Shown: positions 34,221-43,138 of the stretch, piece by piece
Layout: every line of letters begins with the position of its first letter
How positions within the stretch are numbered: position 1 is the first letter of the stretch
IMG/VR virus record: IMGVR_UViG_3300046170_000038
Location: 1 to 55,347 of that record
Source: a virus
DNA length: 55,347 bases
Reading direction: 5' to 3' (one strand)
Translations under genes and position numbers: made by a program
The notes under the pieces: generated by a model
Told to the model about the DNA's origin: nothing
Database searches by the model: none
The model's input: only the letters and a program-made list of their open reading frames with translations

Positions 34221-34502
34221 TTAGCTAGGCTTGGTAGGCCACGTAATACTATTAGGGAAGCCACTCTGTGCTGGTACGTCCCGTAGTGCTGCACGATAAG
34301 TAGTCCATGCACTAGACATGGTTACATCACTGTTGCCCATCCAATCGGTAGCAGCTAGTAGTGCATCCCGTTCCTCACGGACAGCTACAGCAGCACGTGT
34401 GTCTGCAGCATCAGCCCATGCCTTTTCTTCAGCATCACGGGCAGTTTCTTCGTCTGCTGTGAACTGAACCATTTCTCCGTTAATATTATGATATCTTGGC
34501 AT
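34221..34502 (-). CDS. Small tail assembly protein (Phage_tail_APC-like), 93 aa
   Basis: Begins MPRYHNINGEMVQFTADEE, then a charged helix (EERDALLAATDWMGNSDV), and ends WTTYRAALRDVPAQSGF, SITWPTKPS. The end matches the conserved assembly/chaperone domain of tail genes and the 162-aa gene at 29115. Sits between two fibre genes. Confidence 0.7.
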   Translation of the reverse strand: MPRYHNINGEMVQFTADEETARDAEEKAWADAADTRAAVAVREERDALLAATDWMGNSDVTMSSAWTTYRAALRDVPAQSGFPNSITWPTKPS

Positions 34503-34526
34503 TTCTGCTTTTCCTTTGTTGTTGTG

Positions 34527-35235
34527 TTATGAATCTTTAATTCCGTACATTCTAATTTCACCAGACTCTATATTTCCTGATGAAAAGAAAAATTGTATTG
34601 CATTTACATTAGCAGTAGCCTGTCTTGATCCACCATAGGTTACATAGTTATTACTGTATATTCTGCTATTAGGGTCTTGTCCCACTCCACCTGATGAAAT
34701 AATATAAGTGTAAGAGCTAGTAACATGCGGTAATCTGCACTCTATGTCTAAACTTGCACCAAGCTCTCCACTATCAGACCCAAAAGTATTAGTACCAAAA
34801 GGATCAATAACATTAACATCAGTAGTATTACCAAAATTATGATAATTATCACTGCCACTATCATAAGAACTGCCACCATTAGAGCTAGTTCTAACCTGTA
34901 ATAATACATTATCAGTAGCAGGAATAACTAATCTAAATTCAAACAGGTAGTGTACATATTTGCTAGAATCAAATTGTGTAAATGCTTGAGTAGCAGCATT
35001 ACTAATAGACCCAGATGAAACTATAAACTCTTTAAGTCCACCAACTTTAGTACCCATATAAGTAGCCATAGTCTCAACGGAAGTCATACGCATAGTGCCA
35101 GCATCGTTGATCAAGACACCATCACCATCAGCAATAGCAGTTGTGCCCTCTGGCTGTACCACCGTCTATGTTATCTAGTTCAGCTTTTGTTACACCAGTG
35201 CTTGCTAATGCAGCTAGTTTCTCTTGCCTACTCAT
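34527..35235 (-). CDS. Tail fibre-like protein, frameshifted, 235 aa
   Basis: Start ATG 35235 (MSRQEKLAALASTGVTKAEL) overlaps the stop of the previous gene. The frame breaks after LDNIDGGT and resumes as PEGTTAIADGDGVLINDAGT; one extra base near 35145-35162 explains it, and removing it gives 708 bases, 236 codons. The C-terminal fibre module (FIVSSGSISNAATQAFTQFD ... GEIRMYGIKDS) is shared with neighbours. Confidence 0.72.
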
Positions 35236-35591
35236 TAGCTGTCAATCTCCATATAGCTCATAATCACTGAGACTTTATCTGCTACACTACAGTCTACCTT
35301 AATGATATCACCTGCGTTAAGAACAACCTTACCGTCTAGTACAGACAGTGACGATCCTACTGGTATAGCTGCATCTTTAATTAGGTGTGCTGTAGTGTTT
35401 TGTGTTTGACTTGTTTGTGTAGTTGTACTAACCAGAGTTACACTTGCTGTAACCTGAGAGGTGTGTACGTTAGCTAAAGTAAGTCCTAAGATGATAGCCC
35501 TAGTACTTGATTGGGTAGTGTATATTGTTTCAGGAGTACCTGCACTAGCTGGTGCAACGTCCCTTGTAATTGTCTTGAATGTATTTGCCAT
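35235..35591 (-). CDS. Conserved tail structural protein, 118 aa
   Basis: All-beta small protein (MANTFKTITRDVAPASAG, TIYTTQSSTRAIILGLTLAN, VLDGKVVLNAGDIIKV). The type is common next to tail fibres of marine podoviruses. The stop overlaps the start of the next minus gene (TAATG). Confidence 0.7.
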   Translation of the reverse strand: MANTFKTITRDVAPASAGTPETIYTTQSSTRAIILGLTLANVHTSQVTASVTLVSTTTQTSQTQNTTAHLIKDAAIPVGSSLSVLDGKVVLNAGDIIKVDCSVADKVSVIMSYMEIDS

Positions 35592-35603
35592 TAATTTGTT
35601 TCC

Positions 35604-37346
35604 TTATCCAAGGGCGATTGCTAAAGCTGTTGCTTCATCTTGTGCGGTACTTGTTACGACTGCAGTAGTTGCAAGTGTACCAGCAGTACTAGGTAGTGTC
35701 AAGGTAATATCTGCAGTAGATGCAGGGACCAATTAAGGTTACTTTGTTTGTACCGTTATCACTATCCTCAAAGAACTCAAGGAACCCTGCAGAGGTAGAA
35801 CCATTCTTTAGCTGAACCCCTGCGTTTGCTATTGGGGTAGTTAGTGTAGCGTAGTAAGTGTTTTGTTTGTGAGTGTCTTAGAGGTAGCTGACAGATATGT
35901 ATCAAAGGTATCTACTGTAGTTTGGCGCATAGTGCCATTATCATTAGTAACAATACCGTCACCACCAGCTACAGCCGTAGTACCTGCAGAGGTATCCCCA
36001 TCCATTATATTAAGCTCAGTAGCTGTTGAAGTTACTGCTACATCTTCGTTAATCTTAGGAGAGGTTAGTGTTTTGTTTGTCAGTGTATCTGTAGATACAA
36101 GTGATACCAGAGTAGAGTTAGCACCTGCAGGTAACATAAGAGTATTAGTTACTCCTGCTGAGTGTGGTTGACCATATACTTTTTGACCATGACTGTTACT
36201 TTCACAGTTAAAGACAACAGCACCTGAGTTAGTGTTACCACGTACAACAACAGTGCCTGTACCATTAGGTGCTAAGTCTAGTGTAGCATTAGAAGTAGTA
36301 ACAATATCATTGCCATTAAGGTCTAGGTTGCCGCCTAACTGTGGGGTGCTATCTTCTGCTACATTAGAAATAGCACTAGAGGTAGCAAGGCCAGAGACTA
36401 CAGTACTTCTTGAAACTTTCTTTAAACCACCACCAGAAGTATCCAATGCAAGGAATACATCATCATTAGCAATAGTACTAATCTCTGATAGACTACCTAT
36501 TGTACTACCACTAGCATCAAGAATGTTTAACTCAGCAGCAGTTGCTGTTACCCCATCCATAATGTTTAGTTCTGCAGTAGTGGCAGTAACACCGTCCATA
36601 AGATTTAGCTCTGCTGTTGTAGCAGTTACACCATCCATGATATTAAGTTCAGCAGCAGTAGCTGAGATAGCTGTACCGTTGTAGTTAATAGCATCTACGT
36701 AAGCTGTACCATCAATGTACAAGTCACGCCATTCCTGACTAGACGAACCAAGATCGTATGCACTATCTGTATTAGGAATAATACTTGAGTTTACATCAGC
36801 ACCAAACACAACATTATCTGCTGCTGCATCACCTAAAGTAATTGTACCACCATTGAAGGTAGTAGTACCTGTTACTGTAAGATTGCCACCAATACCCAAG
36901 TTGCCTGAGATATCAGCATTACCATTCATGTCAATAGTAGTAGCTGCAATCTGTATCTCTGTATCAGCTACAAGGTCAAGCTGCCCGTCAGTACTAGAAT
37001 TAATATAGATAGCACTATCACGAAACTGTAACTTTTCCGCAGCCGCAATAAGTATATCATCAGAAAACTCAAAGTAATCCTCATCCTCCATCCACTTGAA
37101 TACACCGTCATTACTCTCACCATCAAAGGTTACTGTAATGTCTGTACCTGCAGTACCGTCACCCATCGTAATAGATGTACCAAGCAGCTTAGTAATAGGA
37201 CCACCTTCTGCAGTAGTCCCGTCATGTGTGTGGCCTGTACTTGCGGCAAAGGCAGCTAATAGCTGATCAAACTCATTGTTAGTGTGAGCCGCCGTAATTG
37301 TATCGCCATCTGTATATGATGATTGTCTTGAATATGTAGCACCCAT
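35604..37346 (-). CDS. Tail fibre protein with repeated trimer-type motif, frameshifted, 580 aa
   Basis: The N-terminus reads MGATYSRQSSYTDGDTITAA, a common start of long tail fibres. The centre holds four copies of TAxELNxMDGVTAT. The reading frame breaks twice near the 3' end: one base is missing near 35849-35853 and one extra C lies in the run at 35725-35727. Corrected, the C-terminus is ATLTTPIANAGVQLKNG..., then PASTADITLTLP and ...ALAIALG, and the total is 581 codons exactly. Confidence 0.75.
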
Positions 37347-39085
37347 CTAACGTCTTGCTCCTAATTGATATTCTAGCTGAAACCCTTTAAGTGAGTACGG
37401 GGCAGTAGTACCACCGTCTTCTACTTTTAATGCAACTGAAAAACCAGAACCTTCTACTGGTTGACGTACAAGGGGCTGGGTTGGCCCACCATAAACAAAC
37501 TGTGTTGCACTGCCTTCTGTGCTGTACGTAGCAGAACCATACTGTGCAGCCACGTTAGCTGTGTCTAGTGGGTAGTTTGCAGGTCTAGCAGAATCTGTAT
37601 CTTCATTGTCATATCTAAGTATTAAGTCAGCATCAATGTCTGCTTCTGGTTTGTAGTTAATGATAACCCGTTGCATGTGCTTACGGATACCAGTATCACC
37701 AAAGCTCATGTCAGGACTTCTGTATCTACCTAAGATAGCTGTACCATCAAAGTCATTGCCTGATTCTTGTCTTTGTATAAAGCCTGTAGTGTCACCGTGA
37801 AGAACAATTACATCACCTGACTCAACAAAAGGTATCCGTACAAGCTACCTGTATGCCTCTTGTTTCAGAAAACTCAAATGCTTCTTTCTTAAGAACACAA
37901 ATAGCACCTTTAGATAGTGACTGCCCTTGCCCATCTTTAGTAAAGAATATGCGGTATTGGGTCTTATCGGGTATAACTACGGAGTCAAACGATCCAGCAT
38001 CACTGATGTTCTCATCAAATACAGTTTGGATGTTCTTACTAATAGTACCCTAGTTCAGTATCACCAATACGTGCAGTCGCAGCAACAGTACGTAGTCCAT
38101 CAGGACCAAGAAATATTAAGTCACCTGCAAATTCCTGCACGGTAAAGCTGTTAATGCATCCAATGTTTCTAGTAACAGGTTGTACAGAAAAGTCAGAAGA
38201 ACTAGAACCAGTAAGTTTAAATATCCTGTTTTCACAAAAGATAAACAAGCTATCACGGAAAACCTTTAGTGCAACTACAGTATCATCAACCTTAATACTA
38301 CCTGCACCTTGACCACTATTAAACCCGTCTTCATCAAACGGCTCACTAAATACTACCTCTTGTGGTGTAGTAGACTTACCACCATAAAACATATGATTTC
38401 TATATGCAGCCACAACAGTAGCACCTGTTACACTACTATCACTAACATCTGCTGCTGACATAGAAGTGTTAAATATTACAGGAGCATTAACCCCATCCAC
38501 ACAGATAATCTTTTCGTTACCGTCAAAGTTATATCTTTCAAAGTGGTACTTTGCAGCACTGGTTCTACCTGTGTCTCTAACAGTCCAGCTTTCTGATACT
38601 ACATCAAGTTTAGCATGTGCTGCTGCAGTAGAAGATACAGCCCTAGTTACACCTGTAAAGTTAGTAGATGTTTTACCTGTGTAAGTAAATATCTCTGAGT
38701 TAATCTGTAATGTGCCACTAGAAGAAAAACCTAATGTAGATGGTACAGTAATAGTACCTGATCCTGTCATGCTTGTATCTGCTGCAATAGCAATAGACAA
38801 CTCAGCAGAAGCAGAACTAAATATCTTTTCACCTCTGGCTGCTATTACTTTATTGTCAAAGTTAGCAATCATTAGCAGTGGCTCAGAGCTAGAACTAGTT
38901 TGAGGCACAATAGCATTTACATATTTACGAAAACCACTAATACGTCTATAGCCACCTGAAATGTCAGGCTCAAAGTTTTCTAGTTGTAGTGCCTCTCCCG
39001 GTTGCATAATAAAGTTAGATCGGTTAAGAACTAATCCACCTTCACAGTTAAATGCAACTGGCTGTGTCTGGGAACTATCAGGCAC
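37347..39085 (-). CDS. Tail tubular B/nozzle-like protein, frameshifted, 578 aa
   Basis: Starts MPDSSQTQPVAFNCEGGLVL, then LNRSNFIMQPGEALQLENF and GGYRRISGFRKYVN, as in tail stem proteins of marine podoviruses. Two single-base insertions (a C run at 38048-38050, and near 37839-37848) split it into three frames; correcting them gives LGTISKNIQTVFDENIS..., then VLVRIPFVESGDVIVLHG..., and 579 codons. An inner GTLQINSEIFTYTGKTSTNF domain recurs in the next gene. Confidence 0.72.
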
Positions 39086-40027
39086 TAGCTTACAACCCCT
39101 GACATAAAGTTAACAGAGCCACGTGGTCTTAATACAACAGTAGACCTAACGTACTCATATTTATTAATTAACAAACTTTGCATGTTCTTAATACCCTGCT
39201 CAAACCTAGCAAAGTTTAATTGATACTGTTGCATTTCACCACGATACTGATATACAAAAGCAGAAGCACCATCTACAATTACAGGTGCAAACCTTTCAGG
39301 TATAGTAGTAGTATCTCCATGTGCAGAAAGATTAGCAGGAAATGTATAGTAATCAAATGTTAAAGTGTATTCTTTATCAGGAAATGGATGAAGTAAAAAA
39401 TTATTATCAGGTGTACGGAATAATACTTCTAGGTACACCGCCATTATCAAATTGAGCTACAAATACTCCATCTGCATGTGTAGCTGCAGTAGTGCTATTA
39501 GCACCACGTGTACAGCCTGTAAGATCATTACCTGATATAGCAGGTATATGTTACTTGCTCACTACCAAGATAAATAGTACCAGATGCATCAAAACCTGTA
39601 GTAGATGTAAGAGTTAGCGTTGCTACAGAATCAGAATGTGAGCCATTTAAAGTAGTAGATGCAATGTCATCTTCTTGATTAGGCATACTCATTCTGTATA
39701 TATTCATTATAGTTTAATGTACTAAGATTACTACCAGATGCATTAAGGCGTAGTACTTTTCTTTATCCTAGCTGTATTGTAGTCTATTGATTTAGTACTA
39801 GTAGGTACAGTATACCTAACTTTTCCCGGCACTAATGTTTCTGTATTAGTAGCGTGATTAAAAGAATATCCAAACTCACGTTGATTAATATATCGTATAG
39901 ACTCATTAACTGCATTTTTACATTGTATTTGTACGCCCCTAGCACTAGTAAAGTTACTAGAGGTAAGCTCTACTTCATTCATACGAGTGATGACACTGTT
40001 AGCTAATGTTAAATAAGTAAGAGCCAT
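39085..40027 (-). CDS. Tail tubular A/adaptor-like protein, frameshifted, 312 aa
   Basis: Start ATG 40027 (MALTYLTLANSVITRMNEVE) with AGGA upstream. Four single-base insertions (runs at 39757-39760, 39682-39683, 39543-39544 and 39432-39433) break it into short frames; removing one base from each gives 939 bases and a continuous protein. The DASGTIYLGSEQVTYTAISG domain parallels one in the neighbouring gene, and the C-terminal FRTPDNNFLLHPFPDKEYTL is typical of tail adaptor proteins. Confidence 0.7.
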
Positions 40028-40089
40028 TATAATTCCTAAATAGATTTTTGCCCCAAGAATTGTTTGTTGCATAAACTTGATGCACCAAT

Positions 40090-40112
40090 GGGGCCAGCAT
40101 ATAGCCAGCCCC
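40090..40112 (-). terminator. Hairpin after the capsid cluster
   Basis: GGGGC...GCCCC with an imperfect inner stem (23 bases) sits between the stop of the gene at 40129 and the start of the tail adaptor gene. There is no good T run on the minus strand, so it may attenuate or process rather than fully terminate the abundant capsid transcript. Confidence 0.4.
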
Positions 40113-40128
40113 AAAGTATATAGGTTTA

Positions 40129-40664
40129 TTAAATGAGGTCACGTTGAGCAACAGCAGCCTCAGTCTTTGCAGCCTGAAACATCTGCAACTACTGCATATA
40201 CCCGAAGGCGTCCAGTAGCAGGTGCAGCACCAGCAACAAGAACGTCAATGGTATCAGCAGCACCAACACATGCCAAAGCAGCAGCAGCAAACGTAGAAGC
40301 TGCGCCTGTATTGACAATGTTAGCTTCACCGTTAGTACCTTTTGCAAGGTATGTACCAGCAGCAGCAGTCAAGTCAGCACCGTCAATAATGTCATCGCCA
40401 CCAGCGAAGTCAATATCTGCAGTACAAGAAGTCGTGAAAGGTTTCATGATTTCTGCACCAGCAGCAACGATAACTGATTCAGCAGGGATTTCTAGTAGTT
40501 GAAAGATATCACCAGTTTGCGCCAGAGTAACCAGCAGTAACCATTGCATCAATATCTAGGATTGCTTCAATGGTGCGTACAGAGTTACCAACTACTGTTG
40601 GAACAGCAAGAACATTTGCTCCAACACCAGCGGTATCACTGGAAGTCATATCATAAGTAGCCAT
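40129..40664 (-). CDS. Head-associated protein downstream of MCP, frameshifted, 177 aa
   Basis: Start ATG 40664 (MATYDMTSSDTAGVGANVLA) with AAGGGGGAT. Two single-base insertions (40529-40530 and 40177-40179) break the frame; with both removed the protein reads ...DAMVTAGTLAQTGDIFQLLE... and ends VVADVQAAKTEAAVAQRDLI, 178 codons. Ala-rich and beta-like, directly after the major capsid gene, so a decoration or head-completion protein is likely but not proven. Confidence 0.65.
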
Positions 40665-40676
40665 GTTATATCCCCC

Positions 40677-41750
40677 TTACGCTGCGTTATATTTGGCAGT
40701 AACGATACCTTCAGGACGAAGAATCTTTCTACCGTATAGATGCATACCACGAACAATGTCAGCAAAGCTGTCAGGGTCACGATATGTTTCTGTCTTATTG
40801 ATCTGCTCGGCAGTTGCTACAGCAGAATCATGTCCAGCAACAATAACACCAAAGTTAGAGTTTTGGTTAGAAGCACCAGATGTTCCCGGTCCAGTACCTA
40901 CCGCTGGCAGGTTAGACGAAGAATATACACGGAAGCCGTGGAAGTTATTGAGAACAAGACCATTACGAAGTCCACCTGATTCACCGAAGTCTGCATTCAT
41001 GAAGCGTGAATCTTCATCAGCAAGAATTTCCATGAATACTGGATCAACTACAATCCAACGGCCTTGTTTGTCAACTTGCTGTTGATCAAGCAAACGAGCC
41101 ATACGAGCAACAACCATTGCTGGTGAAGCCGTAGCAGTTGGAAGTGCAGTAGCACCGGGCAAACGTGCAGCCAGAGGAATAGAGTGTGTTCCTGCAGAGC
41201 TTGTAGTGATGTTGCCAAAGTCATCTTTATGCAGTTGCATAGAGGAAAGCAGTTCGTTAGAACCAGCAGTTGATACCGCTTTAGTACCGTTCACAGTAGT
41301 GTTCAGTGCATCAGCTTGTGAGTGCAAAGAAGACTGTTTGTAACCAGACATGTAGCCAAGAACTTCTTGGTCATGCTGATCAGCAAGACGGTATGCAGCA
41401 CGGTTAGAAGCAAGGTCCATGAAATTTACATGCGAATGTGCTTCTTCAATATCGTCCATTTTAAAAGCAAAATAGTTTGCTTTGTCAATGACTAATGAGA
41501 AATCTTCGTCTTGCAAATCTTGCGCTGTGACATTTGTGCCACGTGCATATTCGCTTACAGAGATTTCGGGTTCTTTAATGATCTTGACGGTATCGCCTTG
41601 ACCACTAATTTCTCCGAAATAATCAGAGTTAGTAATGTCACCACAGACGGTAGACTTGCGGAAGGCAAGTTGTACCTGTTTGCTGTAAATGACTGGGCTA
41701 AAATTACCATTAGGTAAATTACCATAACCCGTAGCTGTCGTAAATGCCAT
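40677..41750 (-). CDS. Major capsid protein
   Basis: 357 aa from ATG 41750 (MAFTTATGYGNLPNGNFSPV), with AAAGGAAT upstream; the open frame extends a few codons further. HK97-fold features: a long N-terminal arm, then FRKSTVCGDITNSDYFGEIS, the E-loop region (VKIIKEPEISVSEYARG), a central ASNRAAYRLADQHDQEVLGY spine helix, and a C-terminal RYIWPRILRPEG-like basic end (GRKILRPEGIVTAKYNAA). Follows scaffold and has its own promoter and a 200-nt leader. Confidence 0.88.
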   Translation of the reverse strand: MAFTTATGYGNLPNGNFSPVIYSKQVQLAFRKSTVCGDITNSDYFGEISGQGDTVKIIKEPEISVSEYARGTNVTAQDLQDEDFSLVIDKANYFAFKMDDIEEAHSHVNFMDLASNRAAYRLADQHDQEVLGYMSGYKQSSLHSQADALNTTVNGTKAVSTAGSNELLSSMQLHKDDFGNITTSSAGTHSIPLAARLPGATALPTATASPAMVVARMARLLDQQQVDKQGRWIVVDPVFMEILADEDSRFMNADFGESGGLRNGLVLNNFHGFRVYSSSNLPAVGTGPGTSGASNQNSNFGVIVAGHDSAVATAEQINKTETYRDPDSFADIVRGMHLYGRKILRPEGIVTAKYNAA

Positions 41751-41965
41751 TGTATTATTCCTTTGCATTAAGACACAGATACAAACTTAAATGTAATTAA
41801 TGAGGCTAATTCTTTTGGGTAACATTATTGTAAAAAGTTGGCCGACCTTTTACGTAACGGGCCACAAGACTTTAGGTAGTCGTTAGCACTATTCATGTTT
41901 GTGAAAGTAGATTTAACACAGGTAGTCCAAATAAGTAGGGGGCTGTGTTAAACCTGTTGTATATA
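41751..41965 (-). promoter_or_regulatory. Structured leader of the major capsid mRNA
   Basis: About 210 bases without genes. The predicted 5' end of the transcript falls next to a perfect 10-bp inverted repeat, TTTAACACAG/CTGTGTTAAA (41912-41921 and 41943-41952). Further downstream is an imperfect 24-bp palindrome at 41830-41853. A stem at the extreme 5' end commonly protects mRNAs from decay, which would suit the most abundant virion protein. Confidence 0.55.
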
Positions 41966-41993
41966 GTTATATTGTTTATTTAAGACTTGTCAA
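41966..41993 (-). promoter_or_regulatory. Sigma70 promoter of the major capsid gene
   Basis: On the minus strand TTGACA (41988-41993) and TATAAC (41966-41971) are 16 bases apart, right after the scaffold stop. The -35 is the centre of a palindrome, AAGACTTG-t-CAAGTCTT (41982-41998), as at the promoter at 2997. Confidence 0.65.
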
Positions 41994-41999
41994 GTCTTT

Positions 42000-42869
42000 T
42001 TATCGTGCGCTACCAGAAATATCGTAAATAAATTCACCTTTTCTAATAGCATCCATGATCTCATCTTGATGTTTCTCGTATTCTTTAGTAGACATTTTAT
42101 TAACACGTGACTCAGACATTTTAGTATTGTTAGATGTAGCGTCTGGTTGACCACGTGTATTACGAGTATTCACCGACTTAGCAGCTTCTTTGTTACTGCT
42201 AGGTTTCTTTGTTTTGATATTCATGTCTGCTTTGTACAAATCAATAGCACGTGCTGCAGACCTTGCATCATTATCATTTTCGTATAGTGCCTCTTGTACC
42301 CACTTAGGCTGTTCTTCTGCCCACTCATGGAACTCATCACTGTCACGTATCTCACCAAAGTCAGGGTGGGCTTTAAGTAATTCTACTTCAGCTTTCTCAC
42401 GTGATGCACTTTCCCGTAATGTATCAATTTCTTTAATACGTTCTTGTAAACCTTCTTGTTGTTCACGTGCTTTCTTAATAGCAATAGTTTCAACAATAGC
42501 AGCTACATCTGGATACTGGCTTGCCCATGCATCTATGTCTTCATCTGACTTAGGTAATTTAATTTCTTGTGCAGTACTTTGTTTTAATTGTGACTCTAGT
42601 GTAGTAATACGAGCTTCTAAGTCTGCCTTTGCTTTCTGTGATCCTCTACGTAAATCAGCATAGCGTTTCTTATAACTCTTTTCTTCTGCACCTTCTGGTT
42701 CTGCATCTTCTTTGGCCTGTACTTCAGCTTCTTTTTCTGCGCCTTCACGTTCTGCCATTAACTCACGTAGTTTTTTTTCGTCTTCCTCTACACGTTCATG
42801 CACTCTACTTTTACGTTGCATCATCATTGACTTGGGCGGTTCTTGTGCCTCTACTATTTGGTTTTCCAT
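42000..42869 (-). CDS. Scaffolding protein
   Basis: 289 aa, highly charged. Acidic N-terminus (MENQIVEAQEPP, then long Glu/Lys coiled coil VEEDEKKLRELMAEREGAEK), central acidic PKSDEDIDAWASQYPDVAAIV, and a basic C-terminal tail (SNNTKMSESRVNKMSTKEYE) as used by scaffolds to hold the capsid. Lies between portal-side genes and MCP. The portal-scaffold-MCP order supports the call. Confidence 0.8.
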   Translation of the reverse strand: MENQIVEAQEPPKSMMMQRKSRVHERVEEDEKKLRELMAEREGAEKEAEVQAKEDAEPEGAEEKSYKKRYADLRRGSQKAKADLEARITTLESQLKQSTAQEIKLPKSDEDIDAWASQYPDVAAIVETIAIKKAREQQEGLQERIKEIDTLRESASREKAEVELLKAHPDFGEIRDSDEFHEWAEEQPKWVQEALYENDNDARSAARAIDLYKADMNIKTKKPSSNKEAAKSVNTRNTRGQPDATSNNTKMSESRVNKMSTKEYEKHQDEIMDAIRKGEFIYDISGSAR

Positions 42870-42943
42870 TTTAGTTCCTATTTACTGGGGCCACCGTAGC
42901 CTGTGTTATAAGGGGAGTGGGTAGGCCAGTTCTAATTAGCTGT

Positions 42944-43138
42944 TTAACGTGCAGCTAAACCACGTTTAGGGACAGGTTCCGCTGTGGCAAATTGCCCTAG
43001 CATACGATCAAACTCTGCGCCAAAAACTTTTGCAATAACTTCTCTTACAGGTCCATTCATTGCTTCACGAATAATAGTTTTCTCTTCTTCTGATAGTTGT
43101 TCGTAGTTATTCCAAACTTCAATAAAATCAATTTCCAT
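42944..43138 (-). CDS. Small acidic protein, 64 aa
   Basis: Starts MEIDFIEVWNNYEQLSEEEK and ends PVPKRGLAAR. Helical, acidic. The start overlaps the stop of the 1080-aa gene. The GLAAR tail resembles the SGLMAR tails of other virion-operon proteins. Function unknown. Confidence 0.6.
   Translation of the reverse strand: MEIDFIEVWNNYEQLSEEEKTIIREAMNGPVREVIAKVFGAEFDRMLGQFATAEPVPKRGLAAR

Noticed and set aside
29606-35235. Diversity-generating retroelement behind fibre paralogues
   Set aside because: No reverse transcriptase or template/variable repeat pair is visible.
33492-40664. Programmed ribosomal frameshifting as cause of broken frames
   Set aside because: There are many different sites and mostly +1 insertions in runs, inside several unrelated genes; programmed sites would not be this numerous.
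42870-42943. Short minus-strand frame reading NWPTHSPYNTGYGGPSK between scaffold and the 64-aa gene
   Set aside because: It looks protein-like but has an in-frame TAG just before it and no start codon; it may be a relic or a chance frame.
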